A stretch of 64,000 bases of DNA from Helicostylum pulchrum. Taxonomy: Eukaryota; Mucoromycota; Mucoromycetes; Mucorales; Mucoraceae. A program made the position numbers and the translations under genes. Under the pieces are notes generated by a model that worked only from the letters and a program-made list of their open reading frames with translations, was not told the origin of the DNA and did not search any database. The stretch lies in the NCBI GenBank assembly GCA_025677825.1, contig JAIXMO010000052.1, forward strand, positions 124,001-188,000. The letters run 5' to 3'. Positions 10,505 through 22,884 of this stretch are shown in pieces. Position 1 is the stretch's first letter. The number at the start of each line of letters is the position of its first letter.

Positions 10505-11980
10505 TTAGTACCAAATGCTTGAAGACGATGATTGAGAATACGTTGAATAATAAGAAGATCTTCTTGGCATATGATCATGAGGCTTATAATAAGGGACAGC
10601 GGGTAAAGGAGGAGTTGTAGGTGAAGAAGTAATAGAAGAAGAAGTACTGCTACTATCAGGGCTACCGACATTGTTGTAGTTGTTGTTGTTATTATTACCA
10701 AAGTAATAATCCATAGATTTCTGTTGAGGAACGACACAATTATTGTTTATGTTATGAATAGCGGCAGAAGCAGCTTCAACGGTTTCAATAGGTATATCAT
10801 CCCAAGACCAAGTAGACCAATTAACCAAATTGCGTACATCCACTTTACGCTTTGCAGCCTTGACAAACAACTCGGGAGGTCTTACTTTGGTATGACGAAG
10901 GTAATAACTTTTACATGTTTCACACCAATGACCATGCCCACACAAGTTACGATACCATTGATGCGTTTCTTGTACATTGCAGTTGGCACAATACTTTTGA
11001 GATCTCAAGGTATTTTCCTTTGGTGAATAGAATACCATGGGTAAATTGTTGTTGTTACTTGATTTCAACATGAAATTATTATTATCTTGCTGCTGCATGC
11101 TTTGTTGTTGTTGTTGAATACGAGGACCAGGTCTGTTGGCAACAATTAGTCGTAAGGGTCTTGCTTCACCGTGCTTTAATTGGTACCTGTAACAAGCAAC
11201 ACATAATCTACGGCGAGAAGCAGGCTTTGTATTACAGTTGAAGCACATGGGTTTAAACTTGGTCGGACGAGGTGAGTGTAACAATAAAAGTAGGGTGGAG
11301 TACATACTAGGCTGATGACTACCAAAGGGTTGAATTTCATTGGCAAAATAAGGTCGAGGCAAGTTCAAGTAGTCCAGACCAGCACTATCAAACAAGAAAT
11401 TGGATAGTTCAATAGCAGACCTCATTTTAGCAGGATCAAACTGGTGAATGTTGAATCGAAACAAAGTGTTTAATACATGGTTTAATCGATAGATATGGTC
11501 TTCTTTAGCCATATTTGCATTTTCAAGAAATCGCACATCGGTTCTACCGGGTGTACCACCGTGCTGTGTGTATCTAAATAAATGAAGTAACCAAGTCGGA
11601 AAAAAGATAAATTCGGGTGATACTAATTGACTCTTTGAATTCTCTGTACGGAAAAAGACTGCCAATAACCTCATCTGACGACATAATTCAGTGGAGCGAA
11701 TAGGTCGAGATGCTTTGCTGGTACCAATGTGACATCTAAATGAACCGTTCATATGTCGCCCAATCACTTTAATATGAACAGGAATGTTTCCATTGATAAA
11801 ATCAGATTCGGTTATAGGTGTTAATACGGCATCCGTAAGTGTATTGCGTTCGTTGAAAGGGCGCATACTGAAGCCTGATTTCTTGAGTGCCGTTTCCCAT
11901 AAAGTCATAAGTACATCATCATGAATAGGAGAATGATGGACAGGTAAAGGTTGCGGTAATAGTAATTCTGTAATATTCAT
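10505..11980 (-). CDS. GATA-like zinc-finger protein with two Cys4 motifs
   Basis: A single open frame of 491 residues starts at the ATG at 11980. The C-terminal half has two related Cys4 motifs. The second, CANCNVQETHQWYRNLCGHG then CETCKSYYLRHTKVRP, has spacing C-x2-C-x18-C-x2-C and a GATA-style H-x3-RP end. The first, CFNCNTKPASRRRLCVAC followed by YRYQLKHGEARP, has the same tail but a loop of only 10 residues, so it lacks the Trp-containing hairpin of a classical GATA finger. The N-terminal 230 residues form an unrecognised, apparently folded region. Low-complexity Gln, Asn and Ser/Pro tracts follow each finger. Nuclear DNA binding is inferred from the finger type. Confidence 0.7.
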   Translation of the reverse strand: MNITELLLPQPLPVHHSPIHDDVLMTLWETALKKSGFSMRPFNERNTLTDAVLTPITESDFINGNIPVHIKVIGRHMNGSFRCHIGTSKASRPIRSTELCRQMRLLAVFFRTENSKSQLVSPEFIFFPTWLLHLFRYTQHGGTPGRTDVRFLENANMAKEDHIYRLNHVLNTLFRFNIHQFDPAKMRSAIELSNFLFDSAGLDYLNLPRPYFANEIQPFGSHQPSMYSTLLLLLHSPRPTKFKPMCFNCNTKPASRRRLCVACYRYQLKHGEARPLRLIVANRPGPRIQQQQQSMQQQDNNNFMLKSSNNNNLPMVFYSPKENTLRSQKYCANCNVQETHQWYRNLCGHGHWCETCKSYYLRHTKVRPPELFVKAAKRKVDVRNLVNWSTWSWDDIPIETVEAASAAIHNINNNCVVPQQKSMDYYFGNNNNNNYNNVGSPDSSSTSSSITSSPTTPPLPAVPYYKPHDHMPRRSSYYSTYSQSSSSSIWY

Positions 11981-12811
11981 AATACCATATAATAATAAAA
12001 AAAAGGAAAAAAAAAAGATAGAATGAAAGAGAGATAAACTAATTGAAAAAAGAAGAGAAGAGAGAAAAAAGCACTGTTTTTTATATACTGTTTAAATTTG
12101 TTGTTGTTGTTATTTTTTACTTGATTAAATGTTGATCTTCTCTCCCTTTTATTTATACTTTGATTGTTCTCTGTGTAGTACTTCTATTTTAATAGGCTTT
12201 TTCATTGTCTTTCTTTCTTTTTTTCTATTATAGCACATGTCTTACACCTTGGGACAATAAGGTGAACAAACCTCCTTCCAATAATAATCTCTCCCCCTTT
12301 TTTCTTAAGCATGACTACAAATAAGAAAAGAAATCTCGAGACCAGTGTTACACTTTGGTATACATGTTTATCGCTTGTATTTCTCAGTAGTATTAAAATT
12401 TGTCGCGTTACAGATACATTGGCAACATTTTTTAACGTAAACATGTCAGGTTTTTTTTTTTTTAGTTATCTATCTTATAGCATCGCCTTTGTAAGTGGTT
12501 ACGTTTACAAAAAAAAATATTTTTATTATCATTACAAGCAAATAAATCACCCCCCTCTTCTGTCTGTAAAATGAATAGATTTTTTTTTCCTGTCGATTTT
12601 CATGTATGAAAGGGGGAAAAAGAGGGAAAAAAAAAATGCGTCACTAGAATGTAAATACTACCTAGTTTCTACTTTTCAGCTTTCTTATTTTTTTGTTGCA
12701 AGCTCCTGGTCTTTCAATAGCATACGCACGTATATTGTATCTATTTTATATTTTACTGCAAATTCATGTTATACATATACAGAGAGAACCATTGTACTAT
12801 GTTTCTGTCAG

Positions 12812-12815
<4 letters not shown>

Positions 12816-12844
<29 letters not shown>
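12816..12844. repeat. Poly-A run of about 29 bp
   Basis: An uninterrupted A run ending before TTGTTGCTG; it lies 76 bp left of the GA microsatellite. Confidence 0.95.
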
Positions 12845-12847
<3 letters not shown>

Positions 12848-12916
12848 TTGCTGTTGTTGACAACTAAACTTACACGCAAGAAAAACAAAAAAGTACGCAA
12901 AATATCTTTAGAAAGG

Positions 12917-12919
<3 letters not shown>

Positions 12920-12956
<37 letters not shown>
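12920..12956. repeat. (AG)n microsatellite, about 17 units
   Basis: A perfect AG dinucleotide repeat about 600 bp upstream of the TOG-protein start. Confidence 0.95.
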
Positions 12957-12958
<2 letters not shown>

Positions 12959-13558
12959 CCAACTTATTGGTAATATGAGTATCAATGAACTAGTCGACAA
13001 GTTTTATTTAGGACAAAGGAAAAACAATTACAGTTCAAAATAAGTAAACACACACACAATAAAAGATCCCCGCTATTTATGTCAGTGTCAGATCGAGAAT
13101 ATATTATCCCCCAAGATGTATTATTTGAATAAGAACTTACAATTGCATAAATATCTTGTTTTGCAGTGTTTTGAATACGATTAAAAGACAACAACATTTA
13201 AGCTAAAAGAATACACTTGTATGGGCGGTTAGTGTTACAATCAAATCAACTTGATGGGAAATATGTCAATTAATTTAGAAACAATCATTATTACCCCAAC
13301 CCTTCTTTTTTTTTTTACGTACAATGATAGCAGACTATTTTTTTTTTCTTTGTCAAACTATATATCCCTCTGACTTTAAAGAATCAAATTTTGTAGGAAA
13401 AAAAAAAAAAAAAAGTCCCTTTTTTCTTTTTTTCTTGCAACCACATTTTAAACTTTTTTTATTCTTCTTCTTCTTTAAAAGAAACCACATTAAAAGAAAA
13501 ACTACTAGAGAAAAAGATAAAATAAACAACAACAAACTACAACAAAATAAAAGACAAC

Positions 13559-16500
13559 ATGGATGGACAAGAGGAAGATTTTTCCAGTTTATCAATTATA
13601 GATAGATTACAACATAAAGTAAAAAGAAAAAATAAAACAAATCTGATAATAATACAAACTAAAAATTCTCTCTCTCTTTTTTTTTTGTGTGTGTAGGTGT
13701 GGAAAGCACGTGTATCAGCTTGTGAAGACTTGACAAAACTACTTCATAAAACTGTAGAGGATTCCGACTTTTATACTTATGAACCCTTTTTAAAAAAATT
13801 GGCATTGGAACCTAATGCTGTAGCTCAAGAAGCTGGTCTAGCTGCAATCATAGAATACGTAAGCAACGCACCTAATGCTTCAAGGTATATACATATACAC
13901 TTGCTTTTCAATTCTTTTCCTTTTTTTCAACTAAAACAAAACTTTTATCTAGTACTCGTGAGACAGTTATAACAGCTCTTGTTGAAAAGTGTCTCGGTGC
14001 AACAAAAGCAGGTACCAAACAAAAGGCCACTGATATTATTTTACTTTATGCAGAGATCGATACACCCGAACCAGTTCTTGTAAGGAAAACCCTTACTATT
14101 CAAAACTTAGAAAAAAACTAAATTGTTTTTTTTTCGTTTGTTTTGTAGGAATTCGTTATACCAGGAACAAATGCTAAACAGCCAAAGCTTGTTACTCAAA
14201 CAGTCACCGTTTTAAAAGAACTCGTTCGACAATTTGGTATTAAGAAAGTCAACCCTAAACCCATTTTAAAACTCGTACCTAAATTATTTACACACGCCGA
14301 TAAAAATGTTCGAGCCGAAGTATCTGCATTGACAATCGAATTGTATCGTTGGATCGGTCCGCCGATGATGGCCAGTTTGTCTACCACCTTGAAGCCCGTT
14401 CAGATCAAAGAATTAGAAGAGGCTTTCTCAAAATTACCTGCTCAAAAACCCGTACCTGAAAGATTAATTAGATCTGAACAAGCTATTGAGGAGGAAGAAG
14501 AGGACGATGAACCTGTACACGATGACGGTAAGGGGGGGATATATTTGATTATATATATATATATATTTAGATCAAAGGGAATTTGTTATACTGATATAAA
14601 TAAAATGCAGGAGAAGAAGAGCAGGGCCAAGATGATATGGATGTGGAAGATGTTGATGCTTTTGATTTCGCTGATCCCGTTGATATCACTGCCAAACTAT
14701 CTTCCAATTTCTACGAATTATTAGCATCTAAAAAATGGCAAGAGCGAAGAGAGGCCTTGGACGCATTATTAGCTCAAGCGAAGACTCCCAAGATCATGGA
14801 CAAGGATTATTCTGAATTAATGGCCGCACTTGTTAAAGTAATTTATCAATAATTCGTGTACTGTGTAATGTTGTACTAACATTTATATACTAGCGTTTAA
14901 ATGATGCCAATATGTTACTTGTAGGTGTCACAGCAAACTGTATCGAAACAATAGCCACTGGTCTAAGAACCGATTTCAGTAAATACAAACCAATGATAGC
15001 ACCAGTCATGACCGAAAAGTTAAAAGAAAGAAAACCCGCTATTCTCGAACACTTGGTCAACGGACTAAACGCCGTCTTTGCCTCTACACCCATGTCTGAA
15101 ATGATTGAAGATATCACCGTCGCCTCCAAACATAAAAACCCGCAAGTCAGATCGGAGACCTTCAAATTATTATCACGTCGATTAAAGGAAGTCAAAGAGA
15201 TACCGGGAAAGGCAGAAATCAAGACTTTTGCTGAAATGTTTAAAAAGTTGTTGGATGATGCCGATGCAAATGCGCGTGAGGCAGGTGCTGAGGGTTTAGG
15301 TACTCTCATGAAACTAATCGGTGAAAAACCCATGCTGGCATTCACGGATGGTTTAGATGATATCAAAATGGGAAAGATCAAAGAGGCCTTTGAAAAGGCC
15401 GTTGTAAAAGCAAAGCCTGCTAAAAAAGCTCCTCCTCCTCCACCCGTCAAAAAGGCTCCTGTTAAAAAGGTTGTTGCTAAACCTAAGCCAGCTGCTGCTG
15501 CTCCTAAACCGACCCCAATGGCTATTGATGATGATGATGATTCATTTGGCGCTGCTGCGCTTAGTCCTCCCAAGCGAAAGCCTCCTGCTCGTTTATCTGG
15601 TGCTAGCAGTATGAAAAAACCCACACTTTCTTCTGCTAAACCCAAACCTGCTGCTGCTCCAGCTAGTGGTGGACCTAAAAAGAGTGCAAAATTACCTCCT
15701 TCCAGCGGCCCAGAAGAAATTAAATACAAATTTGCACAAGAAGATGCTGAATCGCGCGCTACAGAGTTTATCCCTGAAGCCATTCATACCGACCTGCAAC
15801 AAGCACAGTGGAAGCTACGATTGGCTGCAATGGAATCGCTCGTCGCGCACTTGGAATCTGAAGACGGTAACGACCTTGAGCCTGAAATCATCATCCGATG
15901 TTTTTCCAAGAAACCCGGGTGGAAGGAAATGAATTTCCAAGTGATGGGAAAAATGTTTTACGCCATACAGGTCTTATCCGAGCAGTGTCCTAAATTCAAC
16001 AAGGCGTGTGCAGCGCTTTGTATCCCGGTGATGGTAGAGAAATTAGGCGATATTAAGTTGAAAAAACCCGCCAGTGAATGTTTGGTAGCTATCGCTGAGA
16101 AAATCTCGTTACAGTTTGTGTTTGCGCAAGCTTATGCCGTACTGAAAAAAGCAAAATCACCAAAAGTTTTAGCAGATTCTTTACTGTGGATTCATAGTTG
16201 TTTGATGGATTTCGGGATCTCGGGTTTGCAAATTCGTGATTTGATTGAGTTGCTAAAGTTTGGGTTGACAAATACAAATGCGTCAGTAAGAACAAGTGCT
16301 GTGACCGTATTAGGTGCTTTAAGACAGTATATCGGTCCAGAGGTCAAATCGTTTGTAGAAGATGTCAGTCCTGCGTTATTAGCTACCATTGAATCTGAAT
16401 TTGAAAAAGTATCTAAAATGGATCCACCTCAACCAACCAAGGGTAATGCTGTAGCAATGGTAAGTTTTATTTCAACTACAACATATACCATGATAAATTA

Positions 16501-19500
16501 ATTTTTTTTCTGTATAATAATAGTCTGGAGATGATGGTGATGAGGATGTAGGCGCTAGTAATAGTGCTAGTGCAGATGCAATGGAATCATTATTCCCTCG
16601 TGTAGATATCTCAAATCAATTAGCAAAGACCGTTGCCGAATGTGGAGACGCCAACTGGAAGATCCGTAAACAAGGACTGGACGCAGTAATGGCAGTGATT
16701 GCAGGTGCCAATAACCGCATCAAGCCATCTTTAGGAGCAGATTTCCCCGGCGTCTTAAAGCAACGATTAAACGACAGTAACAAAAATTTAATGAGCAATG
16801 CGGTTGAAATCACTGGTTTGTTGGCTTTAGCGATGGGTAAACCATTTGAAAAATACGTCAAGCCTTTTACGGGACCTGTGATGGCAGTACTTTCAGATAA
16901 TAAGACGACAGTCAGACAAGCGGGTGTAGCTGCGTTAGAGAATATTCGTAAGACATGTAGTATGGAGATGATGGTGTCTGCGTTAGGAACAAGTCTTGCA
17001 AATGAATCACCCGCGTTACGCAAAGAGCTTTTAACTTGGTTTGGCACTGCAATCAAAGACGAACCCGAGGCGAACAAGTTTGATTTTTCGTCGGTGATCT
17101 CGCCCATGTTTTCTTGCTTGCAAGATCGTAACCCCGATGTACGTAAAGCGGCTCAAGTTTGCTTACCTGAATTGATTGCAGTGGCAGGGTACGATGCAGT
17201 GGCAAGTAAAACGTCGGAACTCAAAGCAGCTCAACGTCAAGCAGTAATGCCACTTGTTGAGGCAGCTCGAGGATCATCTGGAGGTTCCTCCTCATCAGCA
17301 CAACAACAACAGTTACCAAGAAAGGCAACCGAAACAAAACAACGCGCCGAAATGGTTGCTGCAGATGATAAACCCCCTAGTCGCATGAAGGCCCTGACAA
17401 AAAAGAAAATTGGTATTCCTACTCCTAGATCATCCCAAGCCATGTCTGCTGCTAACGCTGCTGGTGCTACTACTGAAGAATCCAAGCCTCCTATTATCAC
17501 TAGTGATCCTCGTGCTAAACAGGTTCGAGCAAAGAAAGAAAATAGATGGCAGTTTGATACTCCTCGCTCGGATGTAATTGATGGTCTTAAATCTCTCTTT
17601 GATGCCAACATGAGTTCGGAGGTAACTGCTCTTTTATTTAGCAATAGTCAGTACGCTGAACGTGATCGTTTAAATGGACTTGGTATCTTGAACGAGTGTA
17701 TCAGTTCTCCTGATATCTCTGCAGATAAATATAACATTGATTATAGTGATATGAGATCACGCTTTGTAGCTAACGCTGATTTGATCCTCAAGTATTTAAC
17801 TATCCGGTTCTTTGATACAAACACCAGTATGTTGATTAAATGTTTAGATATCACACAAAACTTGATTGCCATTATGGATGAAGAAGGGTGCAGTTTATCA
17901 GAGTATGAAGCAATTTCGTTCTTGCCATTTTTGATTAATAAGGTGGGTGATCCCAAGGAAATTATGCGCGCGCGTATCCGTGCTATCCTTAAATCATTGT
18001 GTCGGATCTATCCTGCAAGTAAAGTATTTAATTACCTGTTGGATTCTGCAGCTGCTTCAAAGAACGCTAAAGCAAGAGCTGAATGTTTAGAAGAGATTGG
18101 TTCGTTGATCCAAAGAAATGGTATCTCTGTCATGTTACCCAATAAAGCTTTACCATTAATTGCGGTTCATATTGGCGATCGTGATGCAGGTGTTCGAAAT
18201 GCCGCTTTAAATGGTGTTGCTCAAGCATATATTTTAATTGGCGATTCTGTCATGAAGTATATGACCCGATTAGGAGAAAAAGAAAAGGGTATGCTGGAAG
18301 AAAGAATAAAGGTAAAAAAAAAAAGAGACATTATGTTTACGTTACCTTTTCTTAAATATGTAATGTTAACATCTTTTTTTTGTGTAGCGTACAAAACCTT
18401 CTGCTAGTGTATTGGCTGCTGCAGAGAAAGAAAGAGCTAAACTAGAAGCTGACGAAATGGAAGTGGATGAGTTACCATCCATTAGTAGTTTACCTCGTCT
18501 CGGCGGTAGATCACAAATTGGCAAACCACGTGCTAGTATCGTTAATCCTCAACGCACGATTCATCATGTACAACCTATATCTGAACCAGAGCCTATGGAA
18601 GACGTTATAGATGATTACGGACATCGTCTCCCTGAACCTGTTTCGCATCGTATTAATAATAATCATCAGCCTGAATTAAGACAAGCTCGTTCTCTACAAT
18701 TTGGGTACCATCAACCTACTCAACAACAGCATCATGTACAACAACAGATGCAACCACCACCACAAATGCAACATCACCAACAACAACAACAATTTGCTAG
18801 TGAAGAAGATGTTGTAGATTATTTAATTGCTCAAATTACAAGCGGTGATCCACAACCTAGTATTGACGCATTAAAGAACCTCGATAAATATTTATCACAA
18901 AATCCTCAAGCTGTGTTACCTGACATTGAAAGGTTAATCAATGCTATTACATTACAGGTCAAACTTGCTTATTCCTCTGTTGATCCACGTCAACCTGCTA
19001 CAACTCGACTCTGTAAACATTTAGTAAATGCACTTGTACTGCTGTTTTCTAATAGGGATTTAGCGTGTGCTGTACCTCAAGACGCATTACATCATTTATT
19101 ACAAGAATTAGCGCATCGATTATTAGATCAAAAGATGCTTTCTTTAGAATCTGGTCCACAACTCTCCAAGGCTTTAAATGTAGCGATGGTCAAGGTATTA
19201 GAGAACAGTTCTCGTAACGCTACATTCAGTGCACTTTTATCTATTTTGGGCACATGTTCCGCTGGATTACGTCCTGGTGATTTAACTAGTGCCAAGGACA
19301 CAAAATATACTGAATTGATTATGAAGTGTCTTTGGAAATTAGCAAAGACCATTCAAGAAAATTTACGCTCCAACTTTTTAAATCCAGATGAACTCTTGTA
19401 TGAAATTAATCGATTCTTTATTAATACACCACCTTCAGAATGGAAAAGAAGAGCAACTGAAAGTGTACCTTTAGGTGAAATGCCTCTGCGTACTGTCAAG

Positions 19501-20996
19501 ACCTTATTATTAGAGCTTGTCAATGGGTTAGGTGATTCCATCTTTCAACATTTAACTTTGATTGATGATCCTCAAAGAAGTAGTGTGTATCCTTATCTTC
19601 ATCATATGCTGGAAGCGTGTCGAAAGAAGGATAGGCAACAGTTACAACAACAGCAGCCACCACAACTACAACAACCACAACAACCACAGCAACCACAACA
19701 ACAACACATTATTAAACCACAACATTCTCCTGTGATGCCTGTACAACCTCTCCAACAACAACAACAACAACAACAACAAATGGATGATACCAATAGATAC
19801 TTATCGCATTCACGTAACTCATCTCTTAGTAGACCTGCCTCTGTATCTTCCTTCAAATCCAATAATATGATGAGATCACCTTCCATGGCATCATACCCAT
19901 CTGCAGACGGAGACCAAACGATTGCAGCCATAGATAGTATCCCTGCGACCAATCAAAGTCCTCGACTTTCCTCACCTTCTTTAAACCACAGTCAAGTACA
20001 ACCAATGCAAATTGACGAAGCGCCACCTCAAGAAATGATCAATAAGGGACCGCCTATCTTGACGGATTACGATTTAAATACAACTTTAACCAAGATCTTT
20101 CACAAGATTGGTACCCGAGATCAAACGAAACAAGGGATTATCGAACTTTATCAATTTCAAAAGAGTTATCCTTTAGCTGAAACTAAAGTAAATACGTACC
20201 TAAGTCAAACAGGTAATTATTTCCAGAGTTACATTCGTAGAGGTCTTAGTAATTTGGCCGCTGAGGATAGTGATTTACATGCTGCTCAAGCGGCAGCAGT
20301 GGCGGCGGCGGCAGCTCAACAACAACAAACTTTGGCTGCTTCATCCATGGTGTCACAAAATATGGATTATCAAACCACGCCTATTCCGGAACAGTATAGT
20401 ATTCATCAAGATCAAAGAACTTCGTTTGAGTCACCTCAACTCTCTCGTGCTAGTTTACATGCTGGAGGTAAGAAATGCGAATTAAAAAAAAAACGCGTAT
20501 TTTTCTTTTCTTTTTGTATTAATACGATGATATATAGATGATACAACTGAAATCAAGTTAAGATTGTTACGATTACAACAAAAGTTTGGTTATAATAATA
20601 AGTCAGACGTGAGTAACAATGATGATATAGAAAGTCTAGCTGTTTTTTGTTTACTGAGTTTTTTTTTTAGATCGAGGAAAATGCATCCACGGGACCCGCT
20701 GGTCTTAGTACGTCAGATTTAGCAAGTGCTCATATCTCAAAACAAGAAAGCTCATCTACCTATAACTCATTTTCACCTCGCAGGCAATCTGGAGTTAGCC
20801 AGGTAAATAATATTTGATGTTTGATATATATTGAAGGGAGCTTTTTTTATTTATTAAAATGGTATTTTTTTCTTATTAGGATTATCGAGAATCGCCAGGT
20901 GAATCAGATAGACAACAATCGGTTTCGGCTTTAAAGGAAAGATTAGCCAAGATGAAGCAGGTGATTAATTCCGCTTCTTCGTCACCTAACCTATAG
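13559..20996 (+). CDS. STU2: XMAP215/Stu2-family TOG-domain microtubule polymerase
   Basis: Eleven exons: 13559-13618, 13697-13884, 13953-14079, 14149-14527, 14611-14837, 14894-16459, 16524-18311, 18388-20467, 20538-20608, 20671-20802 and 20880-20996. They close in phase to 2244 residues. Tandem TOG-type HEAT arrays start with the usual W-K-x-R signature: VWKARVSACEDL near residue 21, KKWQERREALDALL in exon 5, AQWKLRLAAMESL near 625 and NWKIRKQGLDAVMAV near 880, with a further array near 1190. A basic Lys/Pro/Ala linker at about 500-600 is typical of the microtubule-binding stretch. The family captures tubulin and speeds plus-end growth at spindle poles and kinetochores. It has four or more TOG arrays like animal ch-TOG, not two like budding-yeast Stu2, plus Gln-rich inserts and a long C-terminus with helical segments. 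Confidence 0.95.
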
Positions 20997-21056
20997 AAAG
21001 CCTTAAAACATCTCCCCCTCACTCTTTGTAAAGGGCTAAAATAAATAAATAATACG

Positions 21057-21343
21057 TCAAAAATATGTCTTTTTGTGTTCATTGTGTAATCGTACCATTT
21101 TTAGGGATTGACGTAAGTCTTCTTGCGTAATAAAGGATACAGTCGATTCCCTTTTTTTATGCAGTCTATCGGGTTCAGTTTTTAGGTCTGGTTCGTTTTC
21201 TTCTTTTGTAATGAAACCCCACTTGTGTAAAAAAAAAAGAAAGTTTTGAGGCAAACAGCTAACCCTAAAAGAAGAAATGATGAAATTTTTCTCGGCGTTG
21301 TAAAAAAAGTTACAAAGTAGTTCCGAACAAAATGTGGGCACAT
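21057..21343 (-). CDS. Tiny single-pass membrane protein, frame broken at a poly-T run
   Basis: From an ATG at 21343 the frame reads MCPHFVRNYFVTFFTTPRK and then a hydrophobic segment (SSFLLLGLAVCLKTFFF). In a T10 run at about 21230 the frame must shift by one base to continue as LHKWGFITKEENEPDLKTEP and on to RLHKKRESTVSFITQEDLRQ, ending at a TGA at 21057. The two halves look like one protein of about 94 residues with one membrane span and a charged C-terminus, as in small mitochondrial inner-membrane proteins. The product is not recognised. The homopolymer suggests either a sequencing slip or a real frameshift. It lies convergent to STU2 and divergent from the gene at 21446, about 100 bp away. 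Confidence 0.4.
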
Positions 21344-21445
21344 TGTGAAAAACAACAATAAACAACGATTACATATAAATAGCCTTATTTATTTACTTCT
21401 TCTTTTTCTCAATTATTTACTTTTAAAAATATATAAACAGAAAAT

Positions 21446-22290
21446 ATGAAGCTTACATTTATCGGATTAACTGCTATTGCCATTGGTGCACACACTGTTT
21501 TGGCTGCTTGCCCTTGTAAAGCTGGTGATGTATCTTGTCTCAACAAGTGCGGTAAGGATTTATATATACATACAAATAATAATTTTTTTTGGGTGCTAAC
21601 GTTTTTTTTTTTCCTTCAAAAAAAGTTCTTGATACAAATGCTTGTATTACTGGTTGTGGTTCAGATGTAAAGTGTTATGAAAACTGTATTGATAGTAACT
21701 GGCCTGGCGTAGAACCAACCTCTACTAGAACTACAACATCTCGTGAAACTACTACTACTGCTTCTGCTACCCGTGAAACCACTAGCTCTACTCAAGATAC
21801 TACCACTTCCTCTTCTTCTACTGAAAGTGCTACCATTAGGCCTTCTACTCTTAATACCATAGTTCCTATCCCTACTTCTCTTATCAGTGAAACCGCTGCT
21901 CCTTCAATTGTCAGTGGATCTGATGTTCCTACAGCGGTTGGAAGTATTATGCCCACATCTACCACGAACGATTTCTTGTCTCGCGTTTCTTCTGCCGCTA
22001 ACGAAGCCGCTTCTGAAATGGCTTCTCTTTCTTCTTCTGTTGTTGGGGGATCTGCTCAACCTTCAGCTTCTGAGAGTGCAATGGGACCCGTTTCCTCTGT
22101 TGCATCTATTGTTGATCAAGCTACTTCTGCTATTCAATCTGGTGCTGAACAAGCTACTTCAGCTGTTGCTCCTGGAAGCGCTGTTACAACTCAAACTCCT
22201 GAAGAAGTTCTTGAAAACGCTGGGTATCGTATGATGCCCGCTCTTGGACTTACTGTCTTGTCTGTTGCTCTTACTATGTTTGGTTTCTAA
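21446..22290 (+). CDS. Cys-rich, probably GPI-anchored surface protein B
   Basis: Two exons, 21446-21551 and 21626-22290, give 256 residues. There is a signal peptide (MKLTFIGLTAIAIGAHTVLA), then a cysteine module (ACPCKAGDVSCLNKC, NACITGCGSDVKCYENC, then NWPG). A long Ser/Thr/Ala stalk and a hydrophobic C-terminus (MPALGLTVLSVALTMFGF) with nothing after it fit a GPI-anchor signal. Exon 1 is 106 bp long and ends in the same phase just after the KC codons, exactly as in protein A at 4553-5307. TATATAAA lies close upstream of the ATG. A heavily O-glycosylated wall or surface role is inferred. Confidence 0.8.
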
Positions 22291-22884
22291 ATCAAAAAGT
22301 ATATATATATTTATATTGTTTAAACATTCCCCCTCCCTTCCATCAGCGCATACTTTTTTTCTCTATCTATATTCCTCTTTTATCTATATAATTATGTAAT
22401 CTATATCTACATCTTTAAAGCATAATAAACCTACATCTTTACATCATTATCATTTTGTGTGTGTTTGGGCGTATACTATATATAGAGTGTTGTGCTACGA
22501 TTAAATGACTCACTTTAAAACAATTAAAATTAATGCATTTCTTTTTTTTTACTAAGCGAAGGAGGAGATCCGAATACTTTGACTTTTTTTTTAAAAAAAC
22601 AGGTGCCAAACACACATAAAATATGTAAGTGATGCTTATTTCTATTCTTGCAGAAAAAAAAAAAAAAAATTACTGTTGACACAAGCGCTTTGTTTGTTCT
22701 GTTTCGTCATGCTCCATGTGACTATTAAATACGAAGTGGTTTTCTCTCCTTGGTAAAATAAAAAGCTATTTTTACCTTTTACTTGTATCCTGTTTTCCTT
22801 CTTTTTTTTTTTTTTTTTTTTTTTTTTTCTTCTTCTTGTAAATACACAGCTCATCTCACTCTTTCTTTTTTTTTTTAAAAAAAA
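22291..22884. other. Intergenic spacer with poly-A/poly-T runs
   Basis: The 3' region of protein B and the promoter of the transporter. A T run of about 26 bp lies near 22802-22828. No gene is seen. Confidence 0.5.

Larger units (their letters stand above)
11981..13558. other. Divergent intergenic region, 1.6 kb
   Basis: This lies between the GATA-like gene (minus) and the TOG-protein gene (plus). No convincing coding sequence is seen; short frames such as 12982-13197 (minus) lack a complete model. It holds a 29-bp poly-A run and a GA microsatellite, listed separately. Confidence 0.5.

Noticed and set aside
12982..13197. 71-codon minus-strand frame with a GTAAGT donor inside
   Set aside because: No acceptor gives a convincing second exon.
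14890..15783. 297-codon open frame on the minus strand
   Set aside because: It is antisense to exon 6 of the TOG protein; its Gly/Ala/Leu-rich composition reflects the complementary Lys/Pro/Ala linker.
19602..19952. Cys-rich 116-codon minus-strand frame
   Set aside because: It is the complement of a CAA/CAG glutamine tract in the TOG gene.
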